Source: Trichoplax adhaerens
Lineage: Eukaryota > Placozoa > Uniplacotomia > Trichoplacea > Trichoplacidae
DNA: 64,000 nucleotides
Assembly: GCF_000150275.1 (NCBI RefSeq)
Contig: NW_002060945.1
Coordinates: forward strand, 1,492,199-1,556,198
Reading direction: 5' to 3'
A program made the position numbers and the translations under genes. Each line of letters opens with the position of its first letter. Positions within the stretch are counted from its first letter, which is position 1. The notes under the pieces are model-generated. The model worked only from the letters and a program-made list of their open reading frames with translations. It was not told the DNA's origin and searched no databases. Of this stretch, positions 54,301 to 64,000 are shown one piece after another.

Positions 54301-57300
54301 ATAGCACGACCCCAAATGGCTGAAGATTAAAATTATACCCGTAGCCCTTGGTAGTTGTAAATGAACCTAAATCATCGAGTACTCATTCTCCTCAAGGATT
54401 AAAAGGTAAGATGGACAATGGTTCCCACTTCATTGAACCATAATCTCATCTTTTCGTCCATTTCTAAATCCCTTCTTGACAATATATCATAGCCTAGTCT
54501 ACAAAAAAAACGACGATGATAAAGTGAGAAAAACTTCCACTGCATCCAAATTTATTTGAAAATATAATAATATTCGTTCATTTCCAGGTAAAAAAAAGTC
54601 CAACCTATTCTTTCTCCTTCCTCTTCACAACATTGATTCTCCTCCATGACAACTAGGAATGGGGCAGAATAACTATCTAATTGAATTTTAAATGCATGCT
54701 TGTTCATTCCCAGCCCCTTCTTGACTACAGTCATGAAATGCGCGCTGTGTCCATTTTCTACTCTCGTCCATGACAAATGAAATAAATTACTCTGAATTTA
54801 CCGTAAGTGGATGGACACGTTCATTCATTTTTACGATAAGGTGCAATCTATTCTTTAATATTCTTGAAAAAGTCTATTATCCTCATTTTGACAATCATTC
54901 ATGATAGGGAAAAGCGCCACCCAATCTGACTATCCACTAACACCATCCATGTGCCCCTCCACTTTGGCTCTATTCTTCATCCTGATCAAATACTATTGAA
55001 TTTGATCGCCTATTTTCTCTCAATAACAGCCATATCAACGAGAAAATGATAACTAAAGTAACCGTAGAAAATTAAATCTTTTCAATTAATACTAGTCTTG
55101 ATCATGGTGAAATGCTACTGCATTCGATCGTCTATTTAATCTCAATGGCAGCCATGTCAATGGGAAAATAATAACTAAATTAAACATTTGAAAAATTAAT
55201 CCTTCCAATTCTAGTTTATCGAATCGTCATCATGATGAGAATACCAGAACTACACACTCTCTCTCAGTAGTCCCTGAGAATACTGCGGCACTATCCTCTA
55301 CTCTTCTTGACAGGAACCATAAAAGGATTACAGAATGAAACCTTAAAATCCATCCGCTCTATCTCTTGTTTACATGATATTCATGATCATGAGAATGCTA
55401 CGATTTCCATCATCTTTCCTCACAATAGCGATCGCATAGACAGTATAAGCATGACTGATGTAAGCCTAAAATTTATTCTTTTTCCTTCGTATTTTATTTT
55501 TCATTTTTAAAGGAAAAAAGACTACCTATTGATACTGTTTCAATATAGAGGTATCGGTTTAGCTGCAAGGAAATCTTAATTCATGCTGTGTCATGATGGA
55601 AATATCCCTTACACTGCAAGCAATCATACTCATAGCGTGAAGAGGAGATCTTTCTTAGCGACGATGTGTTTTCCTACTTCAAATCGAAATAATCAGTGTA
55701 AAACGGTAGGATCTATCTAATATTAAAGACGAAATCGATCGATAATGCCATCAGCCAATCTATGATATATTCAATTAATATCTACGCCATCGCATGTTCA
55801 TCGGCACAAGTTGAAGTTGCGTAAAATTGTGTTCAATTTTAGTCGTGCTATATCATCTAGCGAAAAGCAAAGTGTTTCCCCCTTATAGGACAAATGCTAG
55901 AAGATGCGCAGTGACAACATTAGGAAAGATCGAAAGAGATGTTTTTTTATAGCCTTTTGCAAATTTAGGTCAAAATAAAAAGAGACTGAAAAATTCGTCG
56001 TCAACTTGTGACTGACAAAGTAGCAATCAGTTGGCGAAATAATAACCTAACGATGACAGAGATCTAATGACAAAATATTTCTACTTTAGAAACAGCTTCC
56101 TATCGATCATTATTTCTTGACTAAACGTCAATTCTAAGAATAGAAATTCTTACAAAGATATATTACTCTTGTTATTAGTAAGTAATTTTACTCCATAGGA
56201 TAGTAAAATATATTCTTGGATCGGCTTTATAAGTAAAAGCGGATTTAATTATTATTTCATGTTCCAACTATGACAGGCGATCAATGAAAGACTAAATGAC
56301 GATCGGGAAACAGTTACAATTTTCAGAAAATTAGCATTAAACGACCATTTCACAAAGGTTATGCATGTCTAGCCTTTATTTATCCCTTATGACGGTGACA
56401 GAAAATCGATTAAAGACTAAATTTCTATTGCGAAACGCTTCTAATTTTTCTGATTAAATAAGCCATTTTAAAGATCATGCATGTCTAACTGCTATTATAA
56501 ATTATCGATATTACGATTGCGAAATGGTAAAATTCTTTCAAACACTAAGATTAAACAGACTCTTTTTCTATAAGAGCATGCATGTCTAACCCGTTATTCA
56601 TGATCATTAGAATTATAACAGAAAGTAAATTAAAGAGTAAATGATAATTGTGAAACGGCCAAAAAACTAGGATTAAGTTAAACAGACCATTTTACAAAGA
56701 TCAAGTATCGCTATCTGATCATTAGAACTGGGATAGAAAGTCAATTAAAGACTAAATGACGATTGTGAAACAGTACAACTACAAAAGCGTAAGATTCAAC
56801 AGATCATTTTGTACAGATGCATGCAGGTCGAACCCTTATTGACCATTAGAATCGTGATAGATGTCAATTAAAGACGAATAAATTACGATTGCGATAGGGT
56901 AAAATTCTCGGACATGTAGATTTGAAAAGAGAACTTTACAAAGGCCCCTAGGTTATCCTTTCTTTAGCGCCATTTTATTTATGGATTGGATCATGATTGA
57001 TGATAGCTCCGAAGGTGCGGTAGTAATCATCGATTTGATGTTGATAGACTTTAAAACCGGATAGGTAAATACTGCCACGTCTCACTTTTTTGCACTAGTT
57101 TTTGTTTTCAACAGTCAATAAGGTAGCTGCAAAAGATGCGGTAGTGCAGTATAGTAGAGAGAATTGTTGACCATCATCGCCGTTAGGGTAGGCCATTGGA
57201 TACTCATTGTTTATAGTTGATTTGAATGGATATTATAAACTAATAAAAATTACTCCAAGTAGACAAGTTGTATAAGTAACAGTAAAAGTAGAAATAATAT

Positions 57301-60300
57301 CTAGATAGGGTTCTATCTGAAATAAAATGATCGCTTTAAATACTTGTACTATCTTTATTACAATCTTATAGCGCAAAGGGAAAAAATGAAGTTTATCAAA
57401 GTGATAATGTCTTGTTAGCCATTCTTGCTAGCACAATATGGTTGTAACACAGTATTAGTACTAGCTAATTTAGTTATTGAAGTTAATAAATTGTGGCAAG
57501 TTTGTTCAATGTCAATGGTAAATATCTCTATTTCAAAAATGAGCAATTCATTATTGCTTCTATTAGCTTCTAATCTTATGTGAGATCCACTCGCTACACT
57601 GTATAATCATATTAATGTTTAAGAGTACTCTTCTTATTTCTTGTATTTTTGATCAACAGGCCTTTAAGCTGTAGTACAATTCGCTTAATGAACCCTCAAA
57701 TTTTTATCTAAAACGACATTGCAAACCCATAGCCTATACTCTTATATAGCACTACTTTTTCCATTTCTGGTATTTCTTGATAGTAAAAGCATTTCAATTC
57801 GAATCAAACTGACTCTATAGTTACTTTCTCTTCAATTTTTGAATTTTTTTCTTTAAACTTTGATAGACAATACGGTAGTCAATCTTCATTTTACAGTACT
57901 TTATTTACTCTATATAACCTACTGTACACTTTCATACAGCACTGTTCTTCTTCTTTCTAGTATTTATTGATTCTAAAGTCTTTAAATTCTAGTAAAATTC
58001 ACTGGATAGCCAATCTCTCTTCAATTCTTGAACTTTTTTACCTTAAGACTTGTGTAAAACTCATTACACAGTAAGTCTCTATTTGCTAACGCAAGGCCTG
58101 TCCTCGATTCCTACAGCACTACTATAAACTTTCAATTTCTCGTATTTCGCATTCTAAAAGTCTTTAAGCTCTAGTAAAATTTATAAAACGATAAATGTCT
58201 CTCTAAATTTCTAGAATTTTCGTCCTGAAGCTTCTACAAAAGTCACTACACACAGTAGTCGATCTTTTACTTTATCTCCTCTATTCCCACAGTACCATTA
58301 TTGCACTTCTTACATTTTTAATTCTGTCTTGAAACCCAATAGAATTCACTCAATAATTAATCGATCTTTGTCCATTCCTTGCAATTTTTAATGACTAAAC
58401 AACCGTAAAAGTCTTTCGGTAGTTTATCTCCACTTTTATCTTCTCTCTTGGTCATAAATTATGGCTGTATTTTTTTCATTATCGGTATTACTTGCAGTTG
58501 TAAATCAGTTGGATTATTCCCACCCCCGACTTGGGAGACTGCCTGTAGTAGTCAGCATGGACAACATTTAATTACAGTACGTCATAAATTGATGTGTCTA
58601 GCCTCCGCTTCTAATATTTTTTAAAAGAGATTGTAATAACTTCATTCAAAATTTAAGTAGAGCAATAACTTGAATAAATCATGTATTAAAAAAAGAATCT
58701 GACTAGTAATCATTTCATCATTAATTTACCAGGTATCGGTAATCAGTTTCAATTGCAATCACCATCTTGTTAGAGTTGTAATTATCGTAACCATGTCTAC
58801 ACTTTTCTACAACTATCAAAAGAGTGTAATGTATAATCATGCTCCATTTTTAGAGATCAACAACTGGCATTTTATAGCGTTGTAACACCAGAGGAGACTA
58901 TAGTCCTCAATAGTGAAGAATGATTTTAATCATGATAATTAGACTTGTAATTTGTTATGACGCTATTTGCTTTATCAATAACGCCTAGTATTAATTTTTG
59001 TCTTGCAAAACTAAGTGAATTAGGACTAAACTAGTCTACTTGACGATAACAACTCTGCTTTAACTTCCGTTGTAGTTCAAGCAAGAATTGGATAACTGAA
59101 TTTTTTTTAAAATTGCCAACATGAACGTGTTACAAAATGATCAATCATTCTCTTCCATTACTTTTCAATAGGACAGCCAGTTAAAAATGTCATCCCAAAC
59201 ACAGTGGAATATTAAGAAAATGTTTATGCTATCCATTCCCAATATTATTCTTGAGTGCATCAACTCGGTTGGAATCTATCATGATGATTGCATAACGTAT
59301 AATATATCCTTATGATAATTACATTACATTAATAATATTCAACTGGGCAAAACATATGATCGATGATATTATAGAATTAAATAAGCAAATTGAATTCTCT
59401 ATCCATTCTTTCGAAAATGAAATATCATTAATAAAACAAAATGGAGCCGAATGGTCAAACTTGATTTCATGTTTTTTAACCGGAAAGATTTCACCCAAAA
59501 CTCCAATGAAATACTGGATAATATGCATGAAGAATAGAAATATGCATCATTAGGCCATGATCGATTTTCTATCCATGCAATAAAATACGATGAAATAGAC
59601 GTGTAGCCGATATAGGAGTAAAAAGTAGAAAAATTGCACTTGGATAGAGTGGCTAACTCTAGCCATAGACTACTTGTAGGCTAGGATTGCATTCTATCCT
59701 TTTCACACACTGTATATTGATTGGTAAAGTTTGAAGTTCAAATCTACTAAAGGAGTTGTGAATAATTTAGCCATATTATGAATTCAATCATTGACAGTTG
59801 TCATCGTTATTCGAAATAACTTGATCGTTGAGTATTTACCAAGTTAATGTTTTCACTTTAACTTTTCAATCATGGCTCGAGCAATAGAAGTCATACAATC
59901 TAGGTTCAATCTAATTTATCCACTTTACTGTATTTGGTTAGCTGTGCAAAAGATAGAGTAGCATTACCATACAGTCCAACTGGATTCTGTTTCGACTCAA
60001 TATGACAATATTAACTTGTGATAATGTCCCTATCAATTAGCGTTTACAATGTTCAACGGACCGCTACAATCATTGAAATCTTTAACAAGCAAGAACTGAC
60101 ATGGAATGAAGATAACAAAATAATCATATAATTCGCCATTTTACAGAGAAAGAAAAATGATATAATCGGTTCAAATTCATACCTGCTTCTCGTTATCCTT
60201 ATTCCTCGGTACACATAACACGGGTTCGCAACAGCTGTTTTCCAGTAAGATAATTCCAGAGGCTTTATTGGAATTTTCACTTTCATAGCTGAATAATATA

Positions 60301-60467
60301 TTTTGATATAAAACATACCAACGAGTTTGCCATTTACTTTTACCTGTTACTTGATCCGTAGTCACCTTTCGATGTAATCTACCACTCGTTGTTGATTGAG
60401 TTCTAGCATTAGCTGACAACCAATTTAATTGGGCTTCGTTAACGCGCAATGATGGCGGGAATAGCAT
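36388..60467 (-). CDS. RASGRF: RASGRF-type Ras/Rac guanine nucleotide exchange factor
   Basis: 28 exons, high end to low end: 60467-60183, 47739-47633, 47518-47299, 47235-47164, 46747-46494, 45915-45836, 45693-45617, 45530-45414, 45327-45217, 45039-44922, 44219-44041, 43640-43583, 43423-43302, 43185-43121, 43018-42943, 42455-41646, 41053-40792, 40500-40285, 39880-39804, 39339-39227, 39127-39055, 38937-38843, 38519-38432, 37889-37692, 37434-37355, 37252-37135, 36668-36600 and 36477-36388. All phases agree; 1409 aa against about 1240-1270 in human RASGRF1/2. Domain order: PH (about 25-130), coiled coil (140-215), IQ motif [16 protein letters not shown] (about 250-445, [18 protein letters not shown]), second PH (480-610), REM ([17 protein letters not shown]), a 370-residue Ser/Thr/Pro-rich linker, and the CDC25 domain ([34 protein letters not shown]). 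The IQ motif implies calcium/calmodulin control. An in-frame TAG lies just upstream of ATG 60467. Confidence 0.95.
48690..49080. repeat. Decayed tandem repeat, about 110-160 bp unit
   Basis: Three diverged copies around the words AATTGAAATTATAATCTT (about 48751), AATGGAAGCATAATCTTCC (about 48863) and AATTGGAATCGTAATCCTT (about 49022). Each is followed by a T-rich stretch with TAT(T/C)TGC or similar. Confidence 0.5.
49500..50240. repeat. Tandem repeat of about 125-130 bp with internal hairpin
   Basis: Units at about 49919, 50043 and 50176 share GATCA.GA.ATCAAG, CTTGAAGGAAA, TTTCCTTCATCTTGATTATG and CTATGAGAAATAAC. An isolated copy of the hairpin lies at 49642-49680 and a partial one near 49517-49556. 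Within each unit AATCAAG pairs with CTTGATT and GAAGGAAA with TTTCCTTC, giving a stem of about 15 bp in a 39-nt span (49927-49965, 50051-50089, 50184-50222). Confidence 0.8.
52860..53950. repeat. Tandem repeat of about 220-245 bp
   Basis: The anchor GAATTCTTAAT occurs at 53176, 53409 and 53627, and a degenerate copy lies near 53877. Shared flanks are ...TTCTAGCA.AGCT before it and CTACTGTATCT.CGCTCG.ATTCAAT after it, and each unit also holds TTCTC(C/T).CCATGAT. A weaker fifth unit is near 52920. Confidence 0.75.
54170..54600. repeat. Two-copy tandem repeat, about 280 bp apart
   Basis: Copies at about 54178-54296 and 54460-54587 share CCATTTC.AATC, TAGCCTA, GATGATAAAGTG.GAAAAA, CCTACTG.ATCCAAAT and AATATTCGTTCATTT. 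Confidence 0.65.
54985..55225. repeat. Two-copy tandem repeat, about 126 bp apart
   Basis: Copies at about 54990 and 55116 share TACT..ATT.GATCG.CTATTT, CTCAAT..CAGCCAT.TCAA, GAAAAT.ATAACTAAA and a following TTCAATT..A.TAGT. Confidence 0.65.
56255..56950. repeat. Tandem repeat of about 100-120 bp, about six units
   Basis: The anchor TGCATGTCTA occurs near 56362, 56478 and 56578, with degenerate forms near 56702 and 56819. Between anchors the units share TTAAAGACTAAAT, GACGATTG.GAAAC and AACAGACCATTTTACAAAGAT. Confidence 0.75.
57640..58460. repeat. Tandem repeat of about 130-190 bp, four to five units
   Basis: The anchor GTATTTCTTGAT or a close variant lies at about 57645, 57770, 57959 and 58140. 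Each is followed by AAGTCTTTAAGCTCTAGTAAAATTCACT-like sequence, TCAATTCTTGAATTTTT, and ACAGTA..C before the next unit. Confidence 0.7.
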
Positions 60468-61353
60468 ATTGACTTCTTTCTACTCGATGCGTTATCGGCA
60501 CACTAAACCACGATAGAAATTGACTGGATGTTGTCTTCCTTCACAAAAGCTTGAAAACACAGATGTGTACAAGATTGCACATATGTAGACGAAATTGCAA
60601 CGATGAATTAATAATCACTATGGTCCGACAAAAAAATTTCGACCGGCGTGGATGAAAAGGGGAGAAAAAAAATATTTGCAGGTTAATCTCTCTTTCTCTT
60701 TCTCTCTGTTGGAATAATTCTGTGGTATGACAAAATTGAAATAAAGCTAAATGGACTAGCCTAAAGGCGAAAAAATAGAGATAGGTTGGATTATAAACGT
60801 GCAAGACAATAACTCTTTGAGTTAGTAGATACTTAAAAGTGAAATACCACTGTTGTGGATATCTATTACTGCAATGTACAGTAGACTATAGAGTAATCCA
60901 AGCTAACGGGTCAAAAAAATGGAATAAGGAAATACACTACAGCTTTGTCAATACAACGCATGAACAATATCAGCTACTGTAGTTGTATAAAAAGCAGTTT
61001 GAATTTTAATAATAAATAGGTAAAGTATTAAGAATGTAGAATAATAGCTACAGTTTACTTTACCACCTGATTTTTACCAAATTGTTTTCTCTGCAAGTTA
61101 ATTCTATTAATTATTATTATAATTATAGAAAATTGTAGATACTGTGCCTTTACAGTATGGAAGTTCTCAAAAAAAAAAAATGGCCATTTCAACGATGAAA
61201 ATGCAATTGATCGGATTTTTAACCATCTTGATTGAACTAACGGTATTGTATGTTTACGCTGAATAGGATCGATGAAAACTGCCGGTAGTACAGTGTTGAA
61301 AATTGGAAATTTGGTTAGCATATTGTCATCATTTATATTTTTATTTTCCATAC
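60468..61353. other. Upstream of the RASGRF start codon
   Basis: Likely 5' UTR and promoter of the RASGRF gene. Minus-strand frames here (for example 61387-61055 and 60804-60541) are partly low-complexity (runs of F, I and ER). No exon that splices in phase into RASGRF exon 1 was found, and an in-frame stop lies 15 nt before its ATG. Confidence 0.45.
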
Positions 61354-61880
61354 CTAAACGGCTACAATACCGTTCTACTCCTATCATTCATCGATTCATA
61401 ACGGGTATAATACGATGGTAAGGAGAGACCACCGAGGTAAGAAGAAAACGAAGAGGGGGGGGGGGGGAAATAAACTACACAATCTTTATCCTTTCTTTTC
61501 TACTAGTATAGAATGTAGACATCGATGGAATGCTTACATCATTCCTAATTTGAACTACTCAATCATTTAACGCAGTAGATCGTTGATTTAATCAGTAGGC
61601 TATAAAATATCAACAAAAATATCCATACCCTAAATTGGACGCGCTAAATTTTACCGGCTGTCCAATCCGTAATATCTTGAAATAGTTTTACAGCTTGTTT
61701 GCCTACTTGGATAGCCTTGGAAAGTGTTACTTGCTTGCCTCTTTTTTTTCTCTCTCTCTTCACTTTGAAAAGTTGGAAACTGATAGTGTTTTATTATTAA
61801 ACAGATTAGAAAATATGTAAATGAAAATAATAGCAAAATAGAAGGGGATACCTATTGTTGTCAAGAGGACAAAAGGCCAT
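61354..61880 (-). CDS. Unrecognised gene, first three exons, partial
   Basis: Three exons join in phase: 61880-61852 (ATG start, phase 2), 61740-61655 (phase 1) and 61380-61354 (phase 1), giving about 47 residues: MAFCPLDNNRGKQVTLSKA, then IQVGKQAVKLFQDITDWTAG, then VERYCSRLG. Donors are GTATCC, GTAAAA and GTATGG; the second acceptor follows a run of eight A and is poor. The peptide is amphipathic helix, loosely like the first helix of F-BAR domains (GK....L......ER....Y...L), but that is a guess. No clear next exon was found before the RASGRF gene begins, so it may be a short gene, an alternative leader or a remnant. Confidence 0.4.
61455..61467. repeat. Poly-G run of 13
   Basis: Uninterrupted G13 followed by AAATAAAC; it lies in an intron of the unrecognised minus-strand gene, if that gene is real. 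Confidence 0.95.
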
Positions 61881-62433
61881 GATGGCGTAATCTGTTCTTG
61901 GTCAAGAAGCTTTCACTGATTTTACTCTTTATAGATAGAGTCTAGTATAGCTTAAAGAGTAGTGATTGATAACCGAGTTGTTAAATTCAATTGATTCTAG
62001 CCATGATAGCTGGAATGGAGAGAAAAGATCTCTTTGTGTTTAATTATAATTAGTACTTTTGCCTTAGGCTGGTTAGCGAAAGCGTAGTTACAAATTTGAT
62101 TATGCCAAATGAGTCAATTCAAGTCATTCTTGTAGACGTATATATTACAATCTACTCAATTTAGTATGGTGTTAGCTCACCATGATACCTTTTTCATCAA
62201 ATCGATCATGGGTTTCTATACAAATTTTTAACTTAGTCAGGGAGATTATGCCACAATCACGGCTAAACACCATCCTACTCTACCAATGCGTACACGGTAT
62301 TTTACAATGGATATAGACTATATAAGATATAGTATACGATGATGGCACTACTCAGTAAACTATATTTACTGTTATATAATTTTAATTGAGCTACCTGCAT
62401 ACAAGTAACATTTTTCGCTCAGAAGATTTCCCT

Positions 62434-62445
62434 CCCCCCCCCCCC
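62434..62445. repeat. Poly-C run of 12
   Basis: Uninterrupted C12 preceded by CCCT and followed by AAATAAAAAG, about 1 kb from the G13 run. Confidence 0.95.
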
Positions 62446-62520
62446 AAATAAAAAGAAGAAAAATTCTTATACGTAAATATCCAACTCTGGGTCGCATTCA
62501 GTCTTAAAGCTATTAATGTG

Positions 62521-63413
62521 ATGGATTGGAACCCCAATTTACTTTATAGAGAGTATATTATTAAGGGTATAAAACCCTGTTGGCAATCGTAATATTTTAT
62601 TTTGCAGCTACAGCCTCCGCATCTATTAGGAAACGATGTACAACATGTATTCCCAAATGAGGTTTGGCTCTAAACTGAACGTAGTCCTAGTTTCACCATT
62701 GGTGAAAAAAAATATCCATTTTTATCCAAGCTGAAATCTAACATGCAGCACCTTTTATGAATTCTATCCAACTTGATAGGCAACGATAAGCTTTTTATAG
62801 TAGTATATTATTTATTCATTTCTAATGATAAAGCTCTCATAGCGAACTAGAAGGCTTATATTGGCATATTAAAGACGATGGTACGGTAGTTTGTCTATTA
62901 ATAAAGCTCTTTATATACTGTAGACATAGGAATTCAATACAGATAACTTGCAGCAGTAGTATCTCTACAAGCGAAATCGCGATCCACGTAGCAAAGCCCA
63001 AATAGTTGGAGATGTAATACGCTTATGTTATGATGACGGTGCAATAAATGATCTTTTAATTTCCACTGCTAAGGAAAGAATGCTCTATCTTACTGGTAAT
63101 AATTATAAAATAACCATCTATAAAGTCAAATTTGAGTACAATGCTAACGTTGATTCGCCGTAGCTCGATGATATTTGACATGCTATAAACTATCGGAAGA
63201 AGATAGACGAAGCATTACATTACAATGTACAATAAATCATAGATGAGAAGGATTGTCCGCTAGCTGAATATATATGATGCACTTTAAGTAGTTTTATACG
63301 AGAAGATAAATCCTATCCTGCACAATTTATATACAGTGTCTGCAGCAGGACATTTTATCTATTCTATCAATTTCAGTACTAGAGGAAAACTCTTATTAAA
63401 CTTGCCAGTATAG
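62521..63413 (+). CDS. Unrecognised gene, possible beta-propeller-like protein, tentative
   Basis: Best-supported exons: 62851-62885 (phase 1 in, phase 0 out), 62960-63095 (phase 0 in, phase 1 out) and 63337-63413 ending in TAG. Joined they read EGLYWHIKDDGTVYLYKRNR, then a helix-poor stretch, ISTAKERMLYLTG, then VSAAGHFIYSINFSTRGK and a stop. LYW and R.LYLTG.....IYSINF recall repeated blades of YWTD/NHL propellers, but no complete blade is visible. An upstream ATG exon (62521-62566, MDWNPNLLYREYIIK, phase 1) would join in frame. Length of about 98 residues is far too short for a full propeller, so this may be a fragment, a pseudogene or a wrong model. Confidence 0.35.
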
Positions 63414-64000
63414 CATATTAGAAAGATTACTTTTCAAACCCTGTGGCCGCACAAAGCTACATCCATAGAGTAATTATAAATCATAGAATCAATTATTCTA
63501 AATCTAAATACCCAAGTTGACTGTGATTATAACATAATTACCATTACTGACTAATAACTATTACTGCAGTAACAATCACCATCATATGCTTCGATAATTA
63601 ATATTAACAGGTACAATGACTCTTTCTTTACTGCTTTTAAATATTTAACATCTACTGCAACAATATTAAATTCACCGATTGAATCAAGAAGAGTCATAAC
63701 ATTAGTGATGGAAGGATTAAAATCATTTCATTTGTTTATGGCAAAAATAGGCTGACATCACCACCTTCCTTGAGGTGGAAGAAAGAATAAGTTTCTGGAC
63801 TCTAATCTGTGAATCACTAATATCATTCCATCTATGAAATTTCATCAAAATTGATACTAAAGAGGAGAATATATACGCTTGATGAAGATAGTTATATTTT
63901 ACAATTTGTATGACAGAATTTTTGCATTTCACATAATGACATTCATCTTTACAACGCCCTTTAAGCATTCGAGACATCCAAATTTCCAACTGATAGAATA
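63414..64000. other. Right-end region, no firm gene
   Basis: An 88-codon minus-strand frame (63989-63723) and a 32-codon plus-strand frame after 63421 are open but show no family signature. Genes running off the window end could own exons here. Confidence 0.35.

Larger units (their letters stand above)
47740..60182 (-). other. 12.4-kb first intron of the RASGRF gene
   Basis: The intron separates the first PH exon from the exon starting HIFTIELSG; the other introns of this gene are mostly under 1 kb. I found no coding exon in it. Its length is explained by many families of decayed tandem repeats (unit lengths about 100-280 bp) that follow one another, listed separately for the clearest cases. 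Confidence 0.85.

Noticed and set aside
63723-63989. 88-codon minus-strand frame at the right end
   Set aside because: No splice-compatible neighbours and no recognisable motif; kept only as a remark in the right-end entry.
1-64000. tRNA, rRNA, CRISPR and transposase genes
   Set aside because: None was recognised by eye; a covariance-model search (tRNAscan-SE, Infernal) would be needed to exclude small RNA genes.

Overview
The window looks like a piece of an early-branching animal genome, most probably a placozoan (Trichoplax or Hoilungia). It is AT-rich, and its genes are broken by many short GT-AG introns, mostly about 50-700 bp. Every gene I can name is an animal or eukaryote-wide family. 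There is no sign of bacterial operons, ribosome binding sites or CRISPR arrays. The species call is inference. All gene models below were built by hand from splice sites, reading phase and remembered family signatures; no alignment was run.

Layout from left to right. 1-2.6 kb: no gene seen. 2.6-6.4 kb (+): FAM172A/Arb2-domain protein, preceded by four small tandem phase-1 exons. 7.7-8.8 kb (-): small PX-domain sorting nexin of the SNX22/SNX24 type. 8.8-12.5 kb: no firm gene. 12.5-17.3 kb (-): DAZAP1-like protein with two RRMs. 17.3-20.1 kb: divergent intergenic region filled with GTAC-rich, strongly palindromic repeats. 20.1-22.0 kb (+): COMMD10. 22.7-24.0 kb (-): CFAP141, a ciliary microtubule inner protein. 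25.6-26.2 kb (-): UPF0449 (C19orf25-like) coiled-coil protein. 26.8-34.8 kb (+): KIAA0825/DUF4495 protein in about 21 exons. 36.4-60.5 kb (-): RASGRF-type Ras/Rac exchange factor in 28 exons, whose 12.4-kb first intron is largely made of decayed tandem repeats. 61.3-61.9 kb (-) and 62.5-63.4 kb (+): two short unrecognised sets of phase-compatible exons.

The genes do not form one pathway; they cover RNA binding, endosomal sorting (SNX, COMMD10), cilia and Ras signalling. What links them is position. From memory of the human map, FAM172A, KIAA0825, COMMD10, SNX24 and RASGRF2 all lie on human 5q, FAM172A and KIAA0825 being near neighbours there, and DAZAP1 and C19orf25 are close together on 19p13.3. 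The window therefore appears to preserve an ancient linkage group.

The observations most worth following are the tandem symmetric exon array at the FAM172A N terminus, the conserved linkage, the GTAC palindromic arrays in divergent intergenic regions, the hairpin-bearing tandem repeats in RASGRF intron 1, and the two unknown exon sets at the right end.
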